Source of the DNA: Methanobacteriota archaeon
Lineage (GTDB): Archaea > Halobacteriota > Methanosarcinia > Methanosarcinales > Methanosarcinaceae
Direction: 5' to 3'
DNA: 5,106 bases
NCBI GenBank assembly: GCA_030837265.1
Contig: JAUPKV010000267.1
Location: forward strand, 1-5,106
Part shown: piece by piece, positions 1-4,805 of the stretch
Layout: each line of letters begins with the position of its first letter
How positions within the stretch are numbered: position 1 is the first letter of the stretch
Position numbers and translations under genes: made by a program
Notes under the pieces: model-generated
Database searches by the model: none
The model's input: the letters and a program-made list of their open reading frames with translations, nothing else
What the model was told of the DNA's origin: nothing

Positions 1-1356
1 GCAAAACGCGGAGAGATACCAATAAGTCCTATGGCCAGCAATGATGCCCAGGTAATTGTAAGAAGTGTAGAACGCGACAAGATCCGTTACATCCCTCTCA
101 AACAAAAGTGTGAGAGGCGTAAATTTACAATAGTAGGAATAGATCCGGGAACAACTGTAGGTATAGCAATTCTTTCTCTTGATGGAGACCTTCTTTACTT
201 AAAAAGCTTCAGGGGAATCACTCCTGACGAGGTAGTCAAGCTAATTGCCGAATATGGAAAACCTGTAGTTATCGCTAGTGATGTAACTCCAATGCCAAGC
301 TCTGTTGAAAAAATCAGACGGAGCTTCAATGCAGTGCCTGCAAGCCCTGGAATTGAGATTTCTGCCGAGGAAAAAATTGCACTTGGAAAAACTTTTGGCT
401 ATTCGAATGACCATGAAAGGGATGCATTGACTGCAGCTCTTCTCACTTACAGGAGCTATAAGAATATCTTCACCCGGATTGAAAAGAAAGCTCCAGTCGA
501 TGCAGATATTGAACTGATAAAATCCCATGTTATCAGAGGAGATTCGATAGAAGCTGCGATAGAAAAAGTACGGGGAAGCGTTCCTGAAAAGTCAAGGGCT
601 AAAGAAAGCCCAGGAAAGCCAGAAGAGAGGGTAGTTGATGAATCCCTCCTAAAAATGAAGGAGATTATCCAGAGGCAGGGAGAACAGATCCAGAATATGC
701 ATGAATACCTGGAGGAATTAAAGGAAGAACTGCATGCTAAAAACAGGAAAATCTCGAAACTTGAATCAAGGCTGAATAACTTTAAGAAAGAAGCTTATAG
801 TGAAATTCGGAAATCAAAAGAGATCCGGATAAGGGATGAAACCATTGAAGGCCTGAAAAAAGAACTTGGAAATAAAAACAAAACTGTTAGGGAACTCAGG
901 CGCAGGAGCAACAAGCTGCGTAAAATCCAGAAGATGGAAATACGCGGCGAAGGTACCCCTGTAAAGGTTATAGCCGCCTTTACAAAAGAATCAATAGCCG
1001 AAACAAAAGAGAAATATGGGCTCAAGGAGGACGACGTTGTTTTCCTGGAAAGCCCCAGCGGAGGCGGAGCTGCAACAGCCCAGATTCTTGTAGAAGCTAA
1101 AGTCCGGGCAGTCCTTATTCCGGAAGACATCTCGCATGCAGCAGCGGAGACCTTCTTTAAAGACAACGTGCCTCTCTTAAGGGATATCCCGCTTGAAAGA
1201 GCTGAAGACTTTGCAATGGTAGACCCGGAAATCCTTAAAATTTCAATTTCTGCCTGGGAAATAGAAGCTCAGAAAAAACACCGCAAAGATAAAGAAGATC
1301 AGCTGCAGAGCCTCTTTGAAGAATACAGAAGCGAAAGAAGGAGAGGACTGGTTTAA
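1..1356 (+). CDS. DUF460 / COG2433 archaeal protein, RuvC/YqgF-like RNase H fold plus coiled coil (5' end missing)
   Basis: The frame is open from base 1, so the Met at 31 is probably internal; 451 residues and a TAA stop are visible. Numbering from that Met, residues 33-145 form an RNase H-like domain: the strand ending GIDPG (Asp38), a second acidic position in ASDVTPMP (Asp84), and NDHERDALTAALL (Asp127, Asp131). This is the layout of RuvC/YqgF-type nucleases. Residues about 205-300 are a charged heptad-like coiled coil, and about 308-441 form a C-terminal domain with a Gly-rich SPSGGGAA turn near 341-348 and a basic tail. COG2433 is an archaeal family predicted to be an RNase H-fold nuclease; activity and substrate are inferred, not shown. 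The family normally has a further N-terminal region, here cut off by the window edge. The gene converges on the tautomerase gene after 34 bp of T-rich sequence, with no strong hairpin between. Confidence 0.88.
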   Translation, partial: AKRGEIPISPMASNDAQVIVRSVERDKIRYIPLKQKCERRKFTIVGIDPGTTVGIAILSLDGDLLYLKSFRGITPDEVVKLIAEYGKPVVIASDVTPMPSSVEKIRRSFNAVPASPGIEISAEEKIALGKTFGYSNDHERDALTAALLTYRSYKNIFTRIEKKAPVDADIELIKSHVIRGDSIEAAIEKVRGSVPEKSRAKESPGKPEERVVDESLLKMKEIIQRQGEQIQNMHEYLEELKEELHAKNRKISKLESRLNNFKKEAYSEIRKSKEIRIRDETIEGLKKELGNKNKTVRELRRRSNKLRKIQKMEIRGEGTPVKVIAAFTKESIAETKEKYGLKEDDVVFLESPSGGGAATAQILVEAKVRAVLIPEDISHAAAETFFKDNVPLLRDIPLERAEDFAMVDPEILKISISAWEIEAQKKHRKDKEDQLQSLFEEYRSERRRGLV

Positions 1357-1390
1357 GATTCCTCTCAAAAGGTTTCTATTAGAAGTTTCT

Positions 1391-1630
1391 TTAAAATTCC
1401 TCTGCTTTCTCTGTAGTGCTTGCTAAAAGAGCCTTTATATCCTCCAATCCGACAGCCTTTCCACCTGCTCCCCAGTATCCGTTTTTTATTTCCTGAATCG
1501 CTATATGTGTAACGCCACGAATATTCTCTCCTATGTATGAGACCACAAGATTTGTCAGATCCTCAATAAATTTCTCAACCTTCTCCTCAGGTAATTCCCC
1601 TTCAATGAGTTTCATCTCAATAAATGGCAT
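1391..1630 (-). CDS. 4-oxalocrotonate tautomerase-like protein, 79 aa
   Basis: The protein begins MPFIEMKLIEGELPEEK. After removal of Met this exposes the Pro1 that acts as catalytic base in the tautomerase superfamily. An upstream in-frame start would add 13 residues and bury that proline, whereas a GGAGG lies 6 bases before this ATG, so this start is preferred. The tail motif EIKNGYWGAGG matches the EMAKGHFGIGG segment of bacterial 4-oxalocrotonate tautomerase, with Trp52 at the Phe50 position. The body is longer than the usual 62 residues because of an extended C-terminus. Aligned by eye from Pro1, the two substrate-binding arginines of the Pseudomonas enzyme appear as Glu11 and His41, so the classical dicarboxylate substrate is unlikely. 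The fold assignment is firm; the substrate is unknown. The gene is monocistronic and convergent with the DUF460 gene. An A/T-rich TATATT-like stretch at 1650-1660 is too close to serve as the promoter of a transcript carrying the GGAGG, so the true promoter is unclear. Confidence 0.85.
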   Translation of the reverse strand: MPFIEMKLIEGELPEEKVEKFIEDLTNLVVSYIGENIRGVTHIAIQEIKNGYWGAGGKAVGLEDIKALLASTTEKAEEF

Positions 1631-1636
1631 CTTTTT

Positions 1637-1641
1637 CCTCC
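1637..1641 (-). promoter_or_regulatory. Ribosome binding site GGAGG that fixes the tautomerase start
   Basis: GGAGG read on the minus strand, 6 bases upstream of the ATG at 1628-1630. It selects the start that places proline second, as the tautomerase mechanism requires. Confidence 0.8.
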
Positions 1642-1980
1642 AAAATCTACTATTATATTTTTTTTCCATTTTTAGAATCTTCGAAGAGACTAATTGGGTT
1701 TCAAAATAAAAAACTTTCCTAATTCATAGAGAGCATTTCCTCTTGTTCCCAGAACTATATGTGAAGTATCTATACAATGAATGTAACAGAGATTTCATAA
1801 CTATATAAATAGGTATATGAGAAGCTAAGAGACTTAATAAAGGCGAAATATAATAAAGGACTTAAACGTTTTGGGTGGGATATCAAACTTTCAAGAGTCC
1901 GTAATGTTATCGTTTTTGGTAGGGGCAATTTTAGGGCTTTTTCAAACTTAAATATTTAAATACAATCATGTTTAAGGACT

Positions 1981-1992
1981 GCGTATAAAAAA
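1981..1992 (+). promoter_or_regulatory. Possible archaeal TATA box
   Basis: GCGTATAAAAAA is a good match to an archaeal TATA element on the plus strand. A start about 25 bases downstream (near 2012) would give a transcript entering the first 35-bp repeat and a 36-codon ATG frame at 2037-2147. In such an A/T-rich stretch it could be chance. Confidence 0.3.
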
Positions 1993-2041
1993 GATCATTA
2001 TAAACTTTTTTAAACAGGTTTTTCTAAACTTTAAAAATGAG

Positions 2042-2076
2042 TTCGTGCTTTTTTAAGGCTGTTGCACGCGAACAGC
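2042..2076. repeat. 35-bp repeat, copy 1
   Basis: Begins TTCGTGCTTTTTTAAG and ends GCTGTTGCACGCGAACAGC. It matches 2565-2599 at 32 of 35 positions without gaps and in the same orientation. Inside it, GCTGTT (2058-2063) pairs perfectly with AACAGC (2071-2076) around a 7-base loop; alternatively CGTGC near the left end pairs with GCACG. The two folds exclude each other. On the plus strand the copy also lies inside a 36-codon ATG frame at 2037-2147, which has no ribosome binding site. Whether the repeat acts as RNA, DNA or peptide is unknown. Confidence 0.8.
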
Positions 2077-2091
2077 TGTATGGATACCGTA

Positions 2092-2125
2092 TTCAAGCTC
2101 ATTTCGTTTACCTAATGAGCTCGAA
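2092..2125 (-). other. 12-bp stem-loop, probably minus-strand RNA if transcribed
   Basis: The arms are 2092-2103 and 2114-2125 with a 10-base loop. The inner 8 bp (AGCTCATT/AATGAGCT) are perfect. The one defect, 2095 against 2122, is A against C on the plus strand but a U-G wobble on the minus strand. No T-run follows it on either strand, so a terminator is unlikely. It lies 15 bases from repeat copy 1 and is absent beside copy 2. Confidence 0.5.
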
Positions 2126-2349
2126 GTCTCTAACTTATTCTATCTAATGTTTTCAGGCACTATATTTCTTACTTTCAAATCTTCTTTCTCTCATGCACCT
2201 AAAAAGTGCAAGTCACATTAAGCTTTGTTATTATCTATGACTTCCTAAACTTATTTACAAACTTTTTATAATTATAATTGACAATTTTTGTCTTAGTTTC
2301 AGCCCTGATTTTTATACAAAATGTAATTATTGTATGATTGGTTCGCGTG

Positions 2350-2403
2350 GTCAGTCAGTTACAAAATGTCTTCTTTGGTGCGTGTTGACTTCAACTGACC
2401 GAC
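2350..2403 (-). other. 11-bp stem-loop with a 32-base loop
   Basis: The arms are 2350-2360 (GTCAGTCAGTT) and 2393-2403 (AACTGACCGAC). Ten pairs are Watson-Crick. The remaining pair, 2353 against 2400, is A against C on the plus strand and a U-G wobble on the minus strand. The loop contains a smaller GTTGA/TCAAC hairpin that overlaps the 3' arm. Its function is unknown; it sits midway between the two 35-bp repeats. Confidence 0.45.
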
Positions 2404-2564
2404 AGTGTAACATTGGAACACTTTATACTTAATTCTTTTCATTTTTAATGAGTTAACTCCTACACTATTTTGTCATTTTCAATTTGCGAGTTTTTGCAGG
2501 ACTTATTGTCCACATATACAAGATCAAAAGCAATCATTCTCATAAATTTTTTAAAAAAGTTAGA

Positions 2565-2599
2565 TTCGTGCTTTTTTTAGGCTGCTGCACGTGAACAGC
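2565..2599. repeat. 35-bp repeat, copy 2
   Basis: Direct copy of 2042-2076 with three substitutions and no gaps. The stem arm GCTGCT (2581-2586) now meets AACAGC (2594-2599) with one C-A clash on the plus strand, which is a G-U wobble on the minus strand. Beyond the core, short words follow in the same order as after copy 1 but closer together: TCTAATGTTT at 2602-2611 (2143-2152 at copy 1) and TTCAAATC at 2616-2623 (2174-2181). This suggests a longer duplicated unit with internal gaps. Confidence 0.8.
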
Positions 2600-2864
2600 G
2601 CTCTAATGTTTGGTCTTCAAATCACACAATTGGGTTTTACATATGCAATATTTTAAATGTGTTAAACGTATTTAATATTTTCCGAATTATTTTTAACTGT
2701 ATATATATTTACAGAGTCTTAAATTCTTGTGTAGTAGACACTATTCTCAAGTGCTAACTTCCTAACTTCTAGCCTATGGAATGTTATTATTATCCCGTAA
2801 AGATGGTTGCCAAATTCTAGGTAAGACATGGAAATTTTAAAGCTGATAGGGTATAGAGTGAAAA

Positions 2865-3150
2865 TTGAAATCAGGTAAAAATACCAAAAAGCAAAAAGTA
2901 AAAAGCAAAAAGCATCGAGGTCTCCTATGTATCAAATATGAGGTGGCGCGAATACACAGGAGTTACGGTCATAATTCTTTTCTGATATTTGAGCGTTGTG
3001 ATTTTGACTTTCTGACTTCTTACCTATGGGAACCCGCAGATTTGAGCAAGAAAAATGAAAATACTGTGAGTATGGTTTGTATATTGTAATAATAATTAAA
3101 CAGTTTAAACTCATACAATATGTTGTAATTTGTTTCAATTGGCGAACCTG
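2865..3150. other. Non-genic stretch, possibly a dispersed genomic repeat
   Basis: A 74-codon plus frame (2865-3089) and an 80-codon minus frame (2932-3174) overlap here. Both begin only with TTG, and neither has a ribosome binding site, so I do not call either a gene. The plus frame opens with lysine codons produced by the heptamer repeat. The sequence feels like a recurrent Methanosarcina intergenic segment, but that is an impression I cannot verify here. Confidence 0.3.
2886..2913. repeat. Tandem heptamer (AAAAAGY) x4
   Basis: Four back-to-back units of 7 bases, three AAAAAGC and one AAAAAGT, with no interruption. A short A-rich satellite of this kind is prone to copy-number change. It inserts Lys-Lys-Gln/Ser-type codons into any frame crossing it, which inflates the apparent ORF there. 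Confidence 0.85.
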
Positions 3151-3152
3151 AA

Positions 3153-3268
3153 GCCTCGCTACTATCTCAAACAAAGGAATGATGAGTAACCATAATAGAG
3201 CGCAGAGTACAGGAGATTCAGCATGTTACTCTTTGCTTGAGCCTTAGGCGAAAGTGATAGGGCGAGGT
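3153..3268 (+). other. Candidate structured RNA or element with competing stems
   Basis: More G/C-rich than its surroundings. An outer helix joins GCCTCGC (3153-3159) to GCGAGGT (3262-3268). Inside, GAGTAAC (3184-3190) pairs perfectly with GTTACTC (3225-3231). Alternatively AGCGCAGAGTA (3199-3209) pairs with TACTCTTTGCT (3227-3237) with one mismatch and one wobble. The last two share 3227-3231 and cannot form together. It lies 3' of the minus-strand gene ending at 3272. Direction of transcription and function are unknown. Confidence 0.3.
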
Positions 3269-3271
3269 AGT

Positions 3272-3631
3272 TCACTCTTCTTTACTCACAGAATACGCTT
3301 TTACCACATTGAATGCAAAATCCCCTACAGTCTTACTTATTAAACGCTCATAGAGGTCCAAATTCTCACTTTTTAAAAGCTCGCAAAATTCGAGTACGAA
3401 ATCGTCCTTTACGAAATCCTCATTCCCTTCAATATATTCGAGAAGCGCCTCATAAACATCGTCAAGCACCGATCTCCTGGCACCTCCACTCTGACCTCTT
3501 ACTCTCAGGTAAGTCTTTTCGTCTTTACTCTTAAGCCATTCATCACAAATTCGGCCAAATGCATCAAGAAATCCAGTATTGCTTTCCTTAAACTTTTTGT
3601 ATCTTTCAGTGCTTTCTTTTGAATTCACCAT
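3272..3631 (-). CDS. Hypothetical acidic soluble protein, 119 aa
   Basis: Family not recognised. The ATG at 3629-3631 has a GGAGG 8 bases upstream; the longer GTG start at 3646 overlaps that ribosome binding site and is rejected. The protein starts MVNSKESTERYKKF. It has no signal peptide or membrane segment, and looks largely helical and acidic. A short basic, Gly-rich patch at residues 43-53 (RVRGQSGGARR) is followed by amphipathic stretches such as VLDDVYEALLEYI (55-67) and FVLEFCELL (78-86). It has two cysteines, at 29 and 83. A broken frame on the same strand ends 38 bases upstream of its start, suggesting a former two-gene unit. Codon use and sequence look protein-like throughout, so I think it is real. 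Function unknown. Confidence 0.7.
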   Translation of the reverse strand: MVNSKESTERYKKFKESNTGFLDAFGRICDEWLKSKDEKTYLRVRGQSGGARRSVLDDVYEALLEYIEGNEDFVKDDFVLEFCELLKSENLDLYERLISKTVGDFAFNVVKAYSVSKEE

Positions 3632-3639
3632 TATACTTT

Positions 3640-3644
3640 CCTCC
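3640..3644 (-). promoter_or_regulatory. Ribosome binding site GGAGG for the 119-aa gene
   Basis: GGAGG on the minus strand, 8 bases before the ATG at 3631. Because it overlaps the alternative GTG start at 3644-3646, it decides in favour of the shorter protein. Confidence 0.75.
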
Positions 3645-3669
3645 ACATCATTTACGTTAGGGCATCTAA

Positions 3670-3834
3670 CTAACTAGAGTTTTTACATATCTTGCGAAGA
3701 TTGCACAACTTTTCACAAAATTGTTTTATACGCTCCCAATCCTTCGGAGGAATGAGATCAAAAAATTTTTCATATTTTTATGATTCTCTCCATGGTTTAT
3801 CTAGATCACTAAACGAATAGGATTGAGGGTTTGA
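3670..3834 (-). pseudogene. Remnant of a protein-coding gene interrupted by TAA
   Basis: On the minus strand one frame runs from after a TGA (3835-3837) to a TAG (3670-3672), broken only by TAA at 3778-3780. The part after the stop reads KYEKFFDLIPPKDWERIKQF and continues with CEKLCNLRKICKNSS. The part before it ends SFSDLDKPWRES. Both look like genuine soluble protein, rich in Lys, Glu, Asp and Trp rather than the Phe/Ile/Leu noise expected of A/T-rich DNA. No start codon or ribosome binding site is present. It lies 38 bases upstream of the 119-aa gene on the same strand, as a decayed upstream partner would. Family unknown. Confidence 0.4.
3723..3730 (-). promoter_or_regulatory. Possible TATA box for the 119-aa gene
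   Basis: TATAAAAC on the minus strand, preceded by purine-rich GGGAGCG. A start about 25 bases on (near 3700) would leave a leader of roughly 70 bases before the ATG at 3631. It lies inside the broken frame 3670-3834 (codons Arg-Ile-Lys-Gln), so it may be coding residue rather than a promoter. Confidence 0.35.
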
Positions 3835-3886
3835 TCAGCATAGAAGAGAACGTTTTTAGTGCTTGCAGACCTACGTCTATTACAAT

Positions 3887-3937
3887 AAAAAATAATTTTG
3901 CTGATTTTTAAGTCTGGCATTCTGGATATTTCCAGAA
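3887..3937 (-). terminator. Hairpin plus T-run downstream of the membrane protein gene
   Basis: A perfect 7-bp inverted repeat TTCTGGA (3920-3926) / TCCAGAA (3931-3937) with a 4-base loop lies 43 bases beyond the stop of the minus-strand gene 3981-4280. On that strand it is followed by a T-rich stretch with six Ts at 3892-3887. The gap between stem and T-run is longer than in bacterial terminators, but archaeal termination depends mainly on the T-run. Confidence 0.5.
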
Positions 3938-3980
3938 GTTTACTAGGGCATTTTAGCTCGGCACTTCAATTGTCTTCCGA

Positions 3981-4280
3981 TTAATCAAGGCCAGTACTCG
4001 TCGTTTCACTTCCGTGTTCGGGTTCAGCAGATTTGTCCCATAAATCCCAGAGTTCCCATGTTGAGGGTTGTATCTCTACTGATGAGTAATGAATAAAAAA
4101 TACTAAGAATGTAACTAACCCTATTGTAACTGGAATGATAGGAAATGTTGGAATTGGATTTTTAACAAGAGTATTAAGGTTACTATCTCCTTGTAGTATA
4201 TATGGCATTAAGACTGCTGATATAATGTAAGAGAACAAACCTACAATAGCAGATCCTATAAAAACATCTCGAAAGTTCAT
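3981..4280 (-). CDS. Small two-helix membrane protein, 99 aa, leaderless-type start
   Basis: Family not recognised. The ATG at 4278-4280 is chosen because an archaeal TATA box (TTTATATG, 4302-4309) lies about 26 bases upstream, so transcription would begin at this ATG. The alternative ATG at 4304 falls inside that TATA box, and neither start has a ribosome binding site. Residues 7-29 (from FIGSAIVGLF) and 46-68 (FPIIPVTIGL onward) are clear membrane helices joined by a short loop with prolines (NPIPTFP). The C-terminus is polar and acidic and carries three tryptophans spaced by three (Trp75, Trp78, Trp81 in TWELWDLWDK), then a Ser/Thr/Glu-rich tail. Few charges precede the first helix, so orientation is uncertain. 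A hairpin and T-run follow the stop. Function unknown. Confidence 0.65.
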   Translation of the reverse strand: MNFRDVFIGSAIVGLFSYIISAVLMPYILQGDSNLNTLVKNPIPTFPIIPVTIGLVTFLVFFIHYSSVEIQPSTWELWDLWDKSAEPEHGSETTSTGLD

Positions 4281-4301
4281 ACTAAATAACTTATTCGAAC
4301 A

Positions 4302-4310
4302 CATATAAAT
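4302..4310 (-). promoter_or_regulatory. TATA box of the two-helix membrane protein gene
   Basis: ATTTATATG on the minus strand, centred about 26 bases before the ATG at 4280. This is the spacing expected for a leaderless archaeal transcript. Confidence 0.5.
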
Positions 4311-4322
4311 GTTTATTCAAAA

Positions 4323-4337
4323 GTTACTAAATGTAAC
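4323..4337 (-). promoter_or_regulatory. Palindrome upstream of the TATA box, possible operator
   Basis: GTTAC/GTAAC with a 5-base spacer, 13 bases upstream of the TATA box at 4302-4310. A regulator binding here could activate or control the membrane protein gene. The half-sites are short and A/T-rich, so chance is possible. Confidence 0.25.
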
Positions 4338-4445
4338 AAATGTTGATGGGTTAATATCCCTCTCCTGCCATAACCCTATAATACTGATTAATAACCTTTT
4401 GTAAAAGGAATAGAACATTTTTAAACCACGAATTTTTGTTCAAAC

Positions 4446-4580
4446 TCATACTTTTGCTAGTTTTTTTAAAATAGTCCCATAACAAATAATATCGATATCC
4501 AACGAGCGTAAATAAAATTCTGATGGATGGTCTTTGGGTATTTCTTCTTCGTTTATTCCTTCTATTTTTATTCGATCCAT
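4446..4580 (-). CDS. Small hypothetical protein, 44 aa (possibly truncated)
   Basis: Reads MDRIKIEGINEEEIPKDHPS, then EFYLRSLDIDIICYGTILKK and LAKV, ending in TGA. A GGAG (4590-4593) stands 9 bases before the ATG. The composition is that of a real soluble protein (Glu, Lys, Asp, Pro balanced), unlike the overlapping 92-codon frame 4351-4629, which is the basic, Tyr/Asn-rich pattern of a shadow. After the TGA the same frame has a second TGA two codons later, then stays open to 4317 (including ATG at 4418). The next frame over continues as QKYEFEQKFVV before a TAA. So the gene may be a full small protein or the front of one broken by a frameshift. Family not recognised. Confidence 0.5.
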   Translation of the reverse strand: MDRIKIEGINEEEIPKDHPSEFYLRSLDIDIICYGTILKKLAKV

Positions 4581-4747
4581 AATCAATTACTCCAAAACAT
4601 AAAATTATGACATATGTTATAGAATACATACTAAAAAAAGTTATTCCTCCCTAAAAAGAGTTTCATAACATTTTCATTATCAGAGAATGGGCTGATACTA
4701 CAATATTAAAATTTAGAGCCGCCATTTTGAGTTTTGGATCAGCTTAC

Positions 4748-4764
4748 AAAAAAAATTATAAAAA
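4748..4764 (-). terminator. T-rich tract downstream of the CCG-domain gene
   Basis: On the minus strand this reads five Ts, ATAA, then eight Ts, beginning about 40 bases past the TGA at 4806. Such T-tracts end transcription in archaea without a hairpin. The TTTATAA core could also be read as a TATA box for something further left; a 20-codon ATG frame at 4725 is the only candidate and is weak. Nothing else is seen between 4594 and 4805. Confidence 0.45.
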
Positions 4765-4805
4765 GTATTTTAATTTAGGTCTTGCAGAAATATTAAGTGC
4801 AATGG

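Larger units (their letters stand above)
1642..2864. other. Long A/T-rich intergenic region without a convincing gene
   Basis: About 1.2 kb with many stops in all frames. What it holds: a start-less minus-strand frame at 1690-1794, a start-less plus-strand frame at 1813-1959, a TATA-like element at 1981-1992, two copies of a 35-bp repeat, and hairpins at 2092-2125 and 2350-2403. A 5-bp hairpin lies at 2194-2210 (TGCAC/GTGCA) and an octamer direct repeat CTAACTTC x2 at 2754-2769. No tRNA, rRNA or transposase is seen. Confidence 0.7.

Noticed and set aside
241..528. 95-codon minus frame inside the DUF460 gene
   Set aside because: Lies wholly over a well-supported RNase H-fold domain on the other strand; Cys/Phe/Ser-rich shadow composition.
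795..1166. 123-codon minus frame inside the DUF460 gene
   Set aside because: Antisense to the coiled coil; Ser/Leu/Phe runs are the mirror of Lys/Glu codons.
2460..2543. 27-codon minus ATG frame ending in TAG (MRMIAFDLVY start)
   Set aside because: No ribosome binding site, no well-placed TATA box, and too short to judge; reading TAG as pyrrolysine adds only a few residues before TAA.
3239..3273. Group II intron domain V or intron fragment (GAGCC ... GAAA ... GTTC)
   Set aside because: The outer GAGC/GUUC pairs form, but the rest of the 35 bases does not fold as domain V, and no reverse transcriptase or intron boundary is visible.
3313..3534. 73-codon plus frame
   Set aside because: Antisense shadow of the 119-aa gene, with no ribosome binding site.
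3748..3816. Plus-strand 22-codon ATG frame after GGAGG at 3746
   Set aside because: Only about two bases between GGAGG and ATG, and the better protein-like frame runs on the minus strand across the same bases.
4351..4629. 92-codon minus frame
   Set aside because: Very basic, Asn/Tyr-rich product overlapping the better 44-aa ORF; its ATG is 16 bases from the nearest GGAGG (4646-4650), too far for normal initiation.
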